From: Plantago ovata
Taxonomy: Eukaryota; Streptophyta; Magnoliopsida; Lamiales; Plantaginaceae
DNA: 64,000 nucleotides
NCBI GenBank assembly: GCA_028274465.1
Contig: CM051458.1
Coordinates: 71,487,766 to 71,551,765, forward strand
Direction of reading: 5' to 3'
A model generated the notes under the pieces. That model saw nothing but the letters and a program-made list of their open reading frames with translations. It was not told where the DNA came from and made no database searches. This document shows positions 9,924 to 19,212 of the stretch, piece by piece (position 1 is the first letter of the stretch; each line of letters starts with the position of its first letter). The position numbers and the translations under genes were made by a program.

Positions 9924-10772
9924 ATGAATGACTTGCATTGTGAAGCTGGTGGGGACAATGATGGAGATGCTTATAGGAAGCATTTGTTCCAGTTGTTGTA
10001 TGGAAAACCTGGAAGGTCTTGTATAGCCTTGGATAAAGATTGCAAGAATTTTTATGTCGACCCTTCGTACTACTCCATCCTTCCCGCATACGATGGATTT
10101 GGAAATCCTAGAGAATTCTTGGAGACATTTGAGGTCGGTGTGTTGAGGCTTCCTTGTATGAATGAGGAGAGAATTCTTCTATCACCTGAACAGATTTGCA
10201 TATGCACGTTTGGTGGAGCTATGAGAGGACCGGCTAAGGAATGGCTTACGTATCACCTAGAAGGATCATTGAGAGCCTGGAACGAAATAGCTAATAGTTT
10301 TCTGCGTTGGAATTCTATGAGTTTCATGCCATGGACGTCTCGCTTCGCCACCCCACCACCGGAAGTTTCCATAGTTGATAAAGATGAATGTGGCGAAGAG
10401 TATATTGATGAATCCTCTTCAGATTCAAGCGTTGTTTGCACACCATTACTTGAAGATGGACTGATTCCGGAACTAACCGGCTTGGATATTTCTGAGATGG
10501 TTTGCGCGGGAGAAGAGACATACACGTTCATCCTAGAGAGGACTTGCATAGAAAGCTACTTCCAGAGTTTTGATCCACTTTTTTCTTTTTATTTTCCCTC
10601 TGATTCCTTTAGTTATTTCTTAGATTTTGATTTTGTTAATTTAGTTGATTTTTATTTTCAGGGAATCATGGATTTGCTTGAGGACTTGAGGAGAGGAGCC
10701 AAAGATGGTTCCCAAGATGCAAGGAGTAATGGAACGAATGCACGAGATTCGTTCCCATTTGATAATGGATAA
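9924..10772 (+). CDS. Short gag-like ORF of the non-autonomous elements
   Basis: 282 residues, open from the ATG at 9924 to the TAA at 10770-10772. Residues about 94-130 (GAMRGPAKEWL...GSLRAWNEIANSFL) follow the conserved Trp-Leu ... Gly-Ser-Leu ... Trp pattern of the Ty3 gag capsid domain. There is no CCHC zinc knuckle. The middle is acidic and Ser-rich; residues about 215-245 are Phe/Tyr-rich. A splice-acceptor-like TTTATTTTCAG at about 10652-10662 precedes the C-terminal part (DLLEDLRRGAKDG...), suggesting that the end belongs to a separate exon or ORF. A frameshifted homologue with the same ends is at 60778-61684. Likely a reduced gag; its role in particles is inferred, not shown. Confidence 0.6.
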   Translation: MNDLHCEAGGDNDGDAYRKHLFQLLYGKPGRSCIALDKDCKNFYVDPSYYSILPAYDGFGNPREFLETFEVGVLRLPCMNEERILLSPEQICICTFGGAMRGPAKEWLTYHLEGSLRAWNEIANSFLRWNSMSFMPWTSRFATPPPEVSIVDKDECGEEYIDESSSDSSVVCTPLLEDGLIPELTGLDISEMVCAGEETYTFILERTCIESYFQSFDPLFSFYFPSDSFSYFLDFDFVNLVDFYFQGIMDLLEDLRRGAKDGSQDARSNGTNARDSFPFDNG

Positions 10773-10929
10773 CCTTTGTGGTATTTCTTTGCATGTATTT
10801 TAGTTTTTTCTTTTTATTGCTTTTGTAGTTGTGGCATGTGTGCCTTTTGTCGTGATTCATTTAGTCTAGTGTTTGTCTTGGTGCCTTAGGTGATTAAGAT
10901 AGGAAAAAACATCGAAAATCTGGAAACAG

Positions 10930-11085
10930 AGCCAAGCGAAGCGTTTGGAAGGGCCAAGCGGTCCGCTTGAATCTTCAGTAAATTAAAAAGTTTACTGGAA
11001 TTTCAAGCGGAGCGCCTGGAGCTTCCCAAGCGCTCTGCTTGACAAGCGGACCGCTTGGCTCCCGCCAAGCGGTCCGCCTGGACCC
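10930..11085. repeat. Internal GC hairpin array of the nested element
   Basis: Units such as CAAGCGGACCGCTTG and CAAGCGGTCCGC with arms AAGCG/CGCTT, in the leader of the 3' module. It is homologous to 5124-5250 of the outer element read on the opposite strand, but with different unit order and substitutions. Confidence 0.72.
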
Positions 11086-11256
11086 TGTACCCAGATTTTC
11101 CTCGTTTTTTCCATTCTTCTCACCTTTGCGCACCCGTTTTCACTTGTTTCTTGAGTCTTTTCAGGTACTACTCTTTTATAGGAGTTGGACACGAACCTTT
11201 ATATCAGGGAAGTGTACTTTCAATCCAATTTTTCCTTTCTTGTCAACTTTTCTTTA

Positions 11257-11292
11257 CTCGAGGACGAGCAAAAGTTTAGGTTTGGGGAGGGG
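11257..11292 (+). other. Internal polypurine-tract-like motif
   Basis: GAGGACGAGCAAAAGTTTAG followed by GTTTGGGGAGGGG. It closely resembles the true polypurine tract at 12690-12722 but lies about 1.45 kb upstream. Counterparts exist at about 4910-4950 and 57320-57360 in the minus-strand elements. It could be a central initiation site or a duplication relic. Confidence 0.55.
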
Positions 11293-11767
11293 TCATTGGA
11301 TTTTCAGTACTATGTGCTCTTTTGGTTTCGTACATGCCTGTTGTCAGCTCAAGTTCTTGTGATTTGTTGTGTTTTTCAGTTTTTGCATGCATATCATCCC
11401 TAGATTAGTTGTTGCACGTTGTTGTGTGTGGAGTTTATTGCCAAGTCTTTTGAACTTTTTTATTGAGTAGACTAAGTGTTTATGACCATTGATCATATGT
11501 TGCATCACTTTGCAAGTAGTTTGAGGCTTGTCTCGCTTGGTTTGTCACATTCGCATGTGCACTAGTTAAGCTTAGTAGTCTCGACATCACCTTGAGTGGT
11601 GTTTCTACTGCTGCGGTTCACGATGGCCTTATGAAATGATGCACGTTTGAGTCTATGGTTGTAACCCGTGTAATTATGTACGTAAGAGGCGACAAGTTCT
11701 TCACCTCGATTAGAGATTGCCAAATGCCTAGGAAGGAGGTAGTGTGAGGTGTGTGATTCCTTGTAGT

Positions 11768-11975
11768 AGACCTATTCTATCGAATAGGTTTGGGGAGGGG
11801 GTTGCTTCGTTGTACTTGTCTTTCGTCTTTGAGTCGTTGTAAAGTTTTTTTTTTCTTTTTGTTTTGTGTCCCAACCTATTCTTTCGAATAGGTTTGGGGA
11901 GGTGTCTTTGTAAAAGAGTCTTTCCTTTTTCTTTTTCGTCTTTGTGCTCAAACCTATTCTTTCGAATAGGTTTGG
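11768..11975 (+). repeat. Three AACCTATTC hairpins (nested element)
   Basis: Arms (A)ACCTATTC and GAATAGGT(T) with loops TATC, TTTC and TTTC at about 11769-11790, 11873-11896 and 11950-11974. Each is followed by TGGGGAGG. A purine-only tract of AAG/AAAG runs follows at 12014-12095. Number, spacing and order match the outer element. Confidence 0.85.
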
Positions 11976-12689
11976 GGAGGTGTTTTGACACTTAGTACTG
12001 CTGCTTGCCCCTATATGAAAAAAAAAGAAAGAGAAAAAGAAAAGAAAAAGAAATATAAAAAAAAAAAGAGAAAAGAAAAAAAAAGGGAAATAAAGAATAA
12101 GACCCAAAAAGCAAAAGAAGGGTCGTTGCAAGCCAAAAAGCAGTCTAGTAAAGTGTCAAGTGTCATGTAAATATTTGTTATTGTGAAGTTATCGAGTTGT
12201 AAATTCTATCTTTCGTTTCGTGTCGCCTTTGTCCAAGGCCTGTTCTTGACCACCCTCGTCTTGCTATTCAAGAAGTGGTTGAAGGAGACTCATTCGTTGA
12301 GAGTCTGGGTAGAATAGGGGAGTGTTATCTTTCTAGGGAACCCTCCTTCGTTTGATGAGAGCCAGTATTGGTTCGCCCTCTCTTGAGGAAAAGTCTCGCT
12401 TGGTGAACATTAGTAAGCCCTCGGTTTTATAGGCACGGGGCAATTGTAGTATGATAACATGCATCATTGTGTCGTCACTGACCAGGTCCAGGTAGAAGAT
12501 GTTACGTGAGCTCCTTTGTTTAACCAAGTGCACTTGAGAATGTGTATATTCGCAATCGAGGCATACTTCAACCTATTTGCATGTCATGCTCATTTGGTTT
12601 TGTTCATAAGCATTTGGTAGATTCAATAGATTAGTTCACTTTACTTGGCATAAGACTCCTTTTGTGTTGCATTTAGGATAGTTTGTTGC

Positions 12690-12722
12690 TTGAGGACAAG
12701 CAAAGGTTTGGTTTGGGGAGTT
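12690..12722 (+). promoter_or_regulatory. Polypurine tract of the nested element
   Basis: GAGGACAAGCAAAGGTTTGG then TTTGGGGAGTT immediately precedes the 3' LTR start at 12723. Confidence 0.78.
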
Positions 12723-14206
12723 TGATGAACGCATTTTTGACGCGTTCATCTTGTCTTTTTTACCTTCTTTTGCTACCTTTTAGCCTTGTTTTTTGGTTAG
12801 TTTTGTAGAATAGTGTCACGTTTTGTGTTTTTTGCATTTTCAGGCACTTAGGTACGAAACGGTGTTTTTGGAGCTAAAAACGAAGCATTTTGGATGAAAA
12901 ATGACCCCGTTGAAGTTCCTTGATCTCCGTGGACATTTTCGTGAGTGTCCTTAGTTCGAGTTAAGCCAATAATCACATTTTTGAGAACTTAGCCTTACCT
13001 TGGAAGCAAATTCAAAAGTTCGGGTGGAAGTTTTGGAGTCGTTCAAGTGTTTATAATTGACACAGCCTAGCCATTTGGGCCATAACTTTTTCATACAGCA
13101 CTGTATTGACCTCAAACTAACTTCCACGCGTAGCTAACTCAAAGAGATATCCAACTGTATATTACACGCTCCGATCCGACATCGTATGAGCCCTGTAGAG
13201 CGAGTTAAAGTCAGGCGGAAATTCTGGGCAGATTCACTGGAATTCCAGGCGAAGCGCTTGGCCCCTGTCAAGCCCTTCGCTTGCCAAGCTAAGCGCTTGA
13301 CAGAAGCTAAGCCCTTCGCTTGGACTCAGATCCAGATCGCGATTTTGGCATTAAAACTCGATTTTCAGTTATTTTTTCTCATTCCTTTCACTTTGGAATT
13401 GCTTGGGAGAGCTCTTTGAAGCTCCATAGCTCAGACCCATTATCTAGAGGCTTGATTATCATCAAGAAAGACGCGATTACATCCAATTTCATCGTCATTG
13501 TATCTTGATCCGTGAGATTTGGGCATTCCGCCATCTCGTGACAATCGGTGGTAACTTGTATCAATTCTCCTTATTTTGATTCTGATTATGAATGTTTGTT
13601 ATTGTTATTCATATATGATGTTGTTTGTTTCAAGATCTGTTATGAGTAGCTAATTCACGATTGTTGGTGGTAGAATATGGACATGATAGCTAGGGTTATG
13701 ATTATGCTTGTTGTGCTTTGAACCATTGCGTAAGATCTAAAGTAGCCAATTACAAATCTTCGAATACAAGGTAGTGACAGCCCTTATGGTCGCTTAATAC
13801 TTCTAGATCATCCATACAATTGGGAGTAGCCAATTCCGTATTTTCGAATGCAAAGCATGTGACAACTTTGTGGTCAATTAATACTTCTCTATTGTATGTT
13901 TAAATGTTCATAGCATGATAGCAAGTTGTAACCCATGGTTTGTCATGTCCACTAAGCTACCACCAACATCTTTCTCTATTTGATTTTAGCTTCCTCTTGA
14001 TAGTTTCTGATTTGCATGAGTGCTTGGTTTAATCACACAAACTTGCTTGTTGGTTGATTACAATTGTTACGCACTAAACAAAGCTACGTTAGGTCCCAAG
14101 AGAACGACACTCAGGAACATCTTACCGCTGCACTAAATCTTTTGTGTAGTGAATAAGTGTTCTTTGGCTACAAACAAATTTAATTGGTGAAAAAACGACA
14201 TGATCA
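12723..14206 (+). repeat. 3' LTR of the nested element
   Basis: Same length as the 5' LTR (1484 bp). The last bases read CATGATCA instead of CATCATCA. The hairpin segment is at about 13247-13321. GTTAC follows at 14207. Confidence 0.92.
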
Positions 14207-14211
14207 GTTAC

Positions 14212-14830
14212 GTGTCGCAACGAGCAATCTCCCAAAACCCTCTTTGATTTGGGATACGGTACAATTCTCCATACCGTCACATGCACCATCTATCACCAAC
14301 TGCAAGTCTTCATCCAGTCCCCGATAAAAACAAGTAATCAGTTCATGTTCGCTCAACCGATGATGTGGGCATTCGCTCTTGTAGAGCTCAAATCTCTCTA
14401 GAGCATCGCATAACCTTTCTCCCTTCCGCTGAGTGAATTCAATTATCCGCTTCTTCAGCTCTTCATTTTCCCTAGGCGAAAGGAACCGATTAAGAAAGGC
14501 GTCTACCACGTCTTGCCAACTCCTCAGTGATCCCCCAGGCAAAGATCTCAACCATTCCTTGGGTTTTCCAGTAAGAGCACATGGAAACAACCGACGCAAG
14601 AGCTGATCATCATTCAAATCTCGTGGTGGTAACAACCCAACATCACGCCGGTATTCTACCACGAATCGTAATGCATTCTCGCAAGGTGAATCTCGGAAGG
14701 TAGCTATGCTATAGAGAATTTCATCAGTGACCTCATATAACCTAGCCTCCGGTTCAAGATAAATCGCCGGCTCTTTCCTTATTGCCTCATACCGGACTTT
14801 GAAAGCTTCGTTCAAGCAAACTTCTTCCAT
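14212..14830 (-). CDS. gag: gag capsid fragment of the outer element
   Basis: The frame opens at 14830 (MEEVCLNEAF) and runs to the nested insertion. Residues about 82-175 form the Ty3 gag capsid domain: LTGKPKEWLRSLPGGSLRSW, then the F..RF and CDALERFELY blocks. On removing the nested element and one GTTAC, the frame passes straight into the RT reading frame at 8218. The C-terminal part of gag, the zinc knuckle and the whole protease are therefore absent, and gag abuts pol in frame. An internal deletion before the nested insertion is the simplest explanation. About 150 bp of untranslated leader separates it from the PBS. Confidence 0.85.
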
Positions 14831-14979
14831 ACCTGTCCAACAACAAAGCCTTCAACTAACTGTAAGTTTCCGTTAGTTTCGCAAAACTTTCACACAATTC
14901 AATCAAGAAAGAAATAAGGGATGGGAAAGAGATGTTGGCTGAAAAAACCAAAACAAAAACACCAACCAAAGGAGTTAAG

Positions 14980-14997
14980 TCCCCGGCAACGGCGCCA
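14980..14997 (-). other. Primer binding site, tRNA-Asp type (outer element)
   Basis: On minus it reads TGGCGCCGTTGCCGGGGA, three bases inside the 5' LTR that ends at 15001. It fixes the element's orientation as minus. Confidence 0.88.
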
Positions 14998-15000
14998 AAT

Positions 15001-16399
15001 TGATGATGTCGTTTTTCACCAATTAAATTTGTTTAAAAGCCTAAGAACAATTATCACTACACAAACTAGAGTGCAATGGCAAGTTGTCCCCGAGTGTCGT
15101 TCTCTCGGGACCTAACGTGGATTTGTTTGAGGTTTTTGCTAGCAATTTCAGTCAACGAATTCAAATGTTTGTAGAATGGTTTCCTTTGAACAAAGCAACG
15201 AGTAATCAGATTGTTGTAAACAAGTTTGGAAAACGGTTGGTGGTAGAAATCAAATACACATGCATGGGTTACGAATATGCTCACAAGTTCAGTGCGCAAA
15301 ACCTTCGATCAAGTCTGCTAAGCAACTCGTCTAGGCAACTTTAAGACACACATCATAAAAGATCATTATCAATACTTTAGAGTGCTTGTCACCAACACCA
15401 TTTATCCAGCATGCTGCAAATCTCTAACATACAATCCTATAGCTTTCATTGACCAAGAGTTTGTCACTATACTCAATTCGAATATATTTTATAGGCAACT
15501 AAGAATCATATGAAGGGATTTGCAGCAAGATTGAATCACAATCTCATGTAAGCATAAACATAACCCATAGCATGCATATTCTACATTCTACCACCAACAC
15601 AAAAGATTTAGCTACTCATATTCATCAACATAGACATCAATTCATATGAATAATAATCAGAATACATCATATCAAACTACAAGACAAGAGAGTGATACAA
15701 GTTACCACCACAGCTGTCACTAATCGGTGGAAAGCAAAGAAAACCTCTCCGTAGATGATTACAAAGGATGAATCCCAATCAAAACCTTGAATCCCAAGCT
15801 AACATACAATGTAATCTGAGTTTTCTCTGAGTTTTGGGGCTTAGGATCTCTCCAAAACGAAGTTACAGTTCAAAAGATCTTCAAAAAATGATCAAAGATC
15901 AGATCTAAGAAGGAAAATCCGAAAACGTAACCGCTGCCAAGCGGACCGCTTGGAGAAGCCAAGCGGAGCGCTTGGCAAGCGAAGCGCTTCGGCACTCCAA
16001 GCGCTTCGCTTGGCTTCTGTGCCAAAGCTCCTGGAAATTGAAGCGGAGCGCTTCACTATTCCAGGCGCTTAGCTTGGCTCCTGGGCAAATTTTTGTGTTC
16101 AAACTCAATCTTTTTGCCCTCGCATGGCCCTCGGGTGCCTTGGACTCATCCTTCTCGATGCTTATTGATACTCAAACACTTACGAACAAGCCACGGAGAT
16201 TGGGGAACTTCAAAGGGGCCATCTTTTCCATCAAAAAGACTCGTTTTTAGCTCCAAAAATGCCATTTTACCTAAGTGCCTGAAAATGCAGAAAACACAAA
16301 ACGTGACACAATTCTACAAAACTAACCAAAAAACAAGGCTAGAAGATAGCAAAAGAAGGTAAAAAAGACAAGATGAACGCGTCAAAAATACGTTCATCA
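15001..16399 (-). repeat. 5' LTR of the outer Athila-like element
   Basis: Pairs with 2070-3460. A 12-bp duplication near 15822-15833 (TTTTCTCTGAGT) is absent from the other copy. Hairpin units at 15935-16075 show two substitutions relative to the 3' LTR. AGCAA follows at 16400-16404. Confidence 0.92.
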
Positions 16400-16404
16400 A
16401 GCAA

Positions 16405-16468
16405 CGCGGTTGCTTCGTTGCTCGTGACTTTCAGCGTTGCTCTATTTCTCAATGTTCGAGCTCCGTAG
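16405..16468 (+). pseudogene. 3' part of the split coiled-coil/tail-anchor pseudogene
   Basis: In phase with 1621-2069, this reads NAVASLLVTFSVALFLNV then RAP and a TAG at 16466-16468. The 15-17 apolar residues close to the stop look like a C-terminal membrane anchor. Finding an uninterrupted sensible ending on the far side of a 14-kb insertion supports the pairing of the two halves. From 16469 to 17107 no gene is seen. Confidence 0.5.
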
Positions 16469-17107
16469 GTTAGTATAGTATTAGCAGTTTATCTAGGTTG
16501 ATGGTGTTTTTGTTTTGGATTCTGTGATTGTTCTTTAATTTACGTACAAGTTTACGTTCTTGATTACCAGTTCCTGTTTTGTTCAATGGATTGTGTGATT
16601 GCTTTGTTATAGTACGTGAGTTATCAGTTCATGTTTTGTTGAATGGATTCCGTGATTGAGTGTATTCTGTGATTGTTTTGGTAAAGTTCATGTGTTACCA
16701 ATTCCGGTGATTTTTGTAGTGTTTCCGAGATCAAGCTAACTGTTTGTGTTAAAAAGAGGTGATATTTCGTAACGAAAATTGCATAGACCATAAACTAAAT
16801 AGACATCCATAAACAAGCAAACTTACTGGAATCTACATAGACCACATACTATTAGAAACTGAAATGCATCATGAATCTGCCACTACTATTAGTATCACCT
16901 AAAGTTGCAAGGTTGATAACATGAATATGCCACTAGTATTATTAGCCTATATTCTACCACCAGTTTTACAGTGATCAATGTAAAATTTCCTTGTTTTAGT
17001 TGGCCAATAGGATGAGGAGTCTGGAAGAGTCTTTTTATCTCCCAAGATAAAGCAATCAATTGAAATTAACTTTCATTGAACTTACCCAATGCATGTTTCC
17101 CAAGTTA

Positions 17108-17212
17108 ATTACTCTTAAGCCTTCTCACCTACTATATATAAATACCCCGACCACCAATTGTTATTTCATCCATTTCATTACTCTTAAGCCTTCTCACCTA
17201 CTATATACAACA
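17108..17212 (+). promoter_or_regulatory. Core promoter with duplicated segment
   Basis: A TATA box, CTATATATAAATA, lies at 17132-17144, about 70 bases upstream of the ATG at 17213. A stretch of about 30 bp beginning ATTACTCTTAAGCC and ending in CTACTATATA occurs at 17108-17139 and again at 17178-17208, so a second TATA-like CTATATAC lies just before the ATG. Confidence 0.5.
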
Positions 17213-17940
17213 ATGGCAGATTCTGCTTCATCAAGAGTCACTAGGCCTAATTCACCAAATCAGCCTTCCCCTCCTCGGCCTATGGTTCCTTCTGATGAGG
17301 AAGAGGTACCTGAGAACTACCATGTCAAGCTTGCATGGGATATAGCTGAAAGGGATCGGTTGAATCTGCAGGAGGGCATCAAGTAAGGGCTGCAATGGTG
17401 TTTTTGTTTTTGTTTACCTTTGATTTTATATCTTCTTGTCCCTTTGCATTTTGGATTCTATTTTTAAAATTATACTAATTTCTCCATATGCTCAGGTACT
17501 ACACATCCACTGGGATCCATATCACTCAACCAACCCTCCTCACCAAGCTGAGGATTCTACTCTTGAAGTCACACTTCAGAAATTGTGACAAGAGGGGTGC
17601 TTTCTGGCAGTGCTGTGATCTGGTGTCCAAGCTAGGCTATGTTGCTCATGAGCATCCACAGATTCAGCCCCATGTTGTGACCCTGAAGGTGGAGCTGCAT
17701 GAGATGTGGGTGGTGAAACATGCAGAGCTTATGATGCATGTGTTCAAGTTCCTCAAGGCCCTCATCAAGATGTGGAGGAAGGAACTCTCTGAAGATCCTG
17801 CCATATGGTCAAGTTGTTTATGCTTTGGTTTTTTTGGTTTTAATTTTTATGTTTATGGACAAGTTTATGGACCAGGTGTTATGGTTTTTATCTTTTATGG
17901 ACAAGTTGTAATGGTACCTTTTGATCTATTTTATGGTTAA
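17213..17940 (+). CDS. Two-exon gene of unknown function
   Basis: Exon 1 is 17213-17382; the intron is 17383-17495 (113 bp, GTAAGG...CTCAG); exon 2 is 17496-17940, giving about 204 residues. The splice joins the frame cleanly, inside a Lys codon before YYTSTGIHI. The N-terminus (residues 1-35) is Ser/Pro-rich and acidic (PSDEEEVPE). The middle is helical, with a Trp/Cys-rich stretch near GAFWQCCDLVSKLGY. The last 45 residues are of low complexity and repeat YGQV, so the true stop may once have been earlier, near DPAIW. No family is recognised. It lies in the island between transposons and has its own TATA box. It may be a host gene or a transposon-carried ORF. Confidence 0.55.
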
Positions 17941-19212
17941 TGAAATTTATGTTTGATTTAAGTTCATCAATTTATTGTATTTCCGGCCAGTAGATCATTC
18001 TTATGGTTTTGGACTTTTACGGTTAGTAGTTTGTGGTGTTGTGAGGACTGATATAGATATAGGATGTATTCATAGCAAGATTTAATGTTGAGTGTTCAAG
18101 TTAAATGAATCTTGGAAGGTGAATGAAGAAGTGAAATCTGACTGGATTAATGGGTAGGCTACATATATATTAGTAGTGTTTTGAGTGTATTTAGGTAGGA
18201 TAGTTAATCATTGCATGCTAATTTAGATTCACAAGAAATACCCTTTGTACTCATTACAATGAGTATGCCTGATCCAAAGAATCGAAACTTGCTCCTATTG
18301 AAGATAACGTAATTTAGTTTGTGGAATTTTTGTATTATGGAGAGCTGATGCAAGGATACCAGTTCTATGTCGTTTAGAGATACTAGACTGTTTACGAATT
18401 TGATTGTTGATTTAATGAAAGTAGTTCGATTTACTTTTGGGTTACTATTCTTGTTCCAGCCCTATATTGTAACTTATGGATACTAGTCTTGATACATATT
18501 GCTGATTGAAGGATAATAGTTCGATGTAGGTTAGGGATACAAGTTCGATTCAATTTAGGGATAGTAGCTGGTCTGATTGTGATTTATGTAATTCAGTTAT
18601 ACTTGTGTAATGTTTATCTTGGTTCGTATGTCTTGTTGTAGATTAGTAGCATATTTCTTGGTGTAGTATAGTAGCATATCGGTATCTTAGTATTGCACTA
18701 TTACCAAATTTTGTTTAGTAAACATCGTTGCGTAAGTTTTTAATGACTTTGGTACGCACAGTTTGGTACGTTGCAACGTTCAATCAGTCGATATTGACTA
18801 AAAATTGTGGCTACATGTTTAGAGACTAACCATATTAATTGAGATCCCAAAAGAGCTAAAATATATTTTACCTTTTTTGGTCAACAACGGTTATGGGATT
18901 GTGTAAATGAGACTGGAGAGAGTCATTGGCAGGCCAATAACTCTTTAACTCCCTCCTCACACGCTTCCCAGCAACATCAACTTGAGTGTGAGAATCGATG
19001 TTGTGATGATGAGACTGCAGCAGAACCAAATCTCTTCAAAATATTTTCATTACTATATCTCATACACAACAATCAATGGCTCCTACTTACCTACTATATC
19101 ACAGCCGATACTCTCTCCTCACAATACCTTTCTCGTTTTTCTACTTTCCAACTTTTTCCGACCTTCCGTTTTCATTTTCTCACAAATCACCAAAGCTAGG
19201 TCTAATCTAAAG
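17941..19212. other. Intergenic stretch, nothing coding
   Basis: AT-rich sequence. Several loose repeats of phrases such as GGATACTAGTTCGAT are scattered over 18350-18560. No ORF with coding character and no terminal repeats are seen. A related phrase set recurs at 23150-23290, suggesting that both gene upstream regions share an old repeat. Confidence 0.5.

Larger units (their letters stand above)
8224..14206 (+). mobile_element. Nested non-autonomous Athila-like element (5983 bp)
   Basis: It has two LTRs of 1484 bp each, target duplication GTTAC, a tRNA-Asp PBS, one gag-like ORF, a 3' non-coding module and a polypurine tract. It has no protease, RT, RNase H or integrase, so it must be moved by another element's proteins. 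It shares LTR ends and the 3' module with the element it sits in, so the outer family or a close relative is a plausible helper. The LTR copies differ at about 25-30 positions by eye (near 2 percent). The element lies opposite to its host element and exactly at the gag/RT junction. Confidence 0.92.
2070..16399 (-). mobile_element. Outer Athila-like Ty3/gypsy retrotransposon (14.3 kb including a nested insertion)
   Basis: It is bounded by two LTRs of 1391 and 1399 bp with TG...CA ends and by the 5-bp duplication AGCAA. On the minus strand the order is 5' LTR, tRNA-Asp type PBS, gag fragment, (nested element 8224-14206), reverse transcriptase, RNase H, integrase, 3' non-coding module and 3' LTR. 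The PBS and the integrase sequence place it in the Athila/Tat group, and most likely Athila. Without the nested insert it is about 8.3 kb. It is inactive: gag is fused in frame to RT without zinc knuckle or protease, and pol has a frameshift and a nonsense codon. There is no ORF2. The two LTRs differ by roughly 2 percent by eye, so the insertion is fairly young. Confidence 0.9.

Noticed and set aside
11985-12170. Lys/Glu-rich ORFs and Phe-rich ORFs at the purine tracts (also near 4014-4479, 33861-34202, 56447-56752, 62405-62827)
   Set aside because: They arise from homopurine/homopyrimidine runs; the reading frames are not conserved between copies and span the hairpins.
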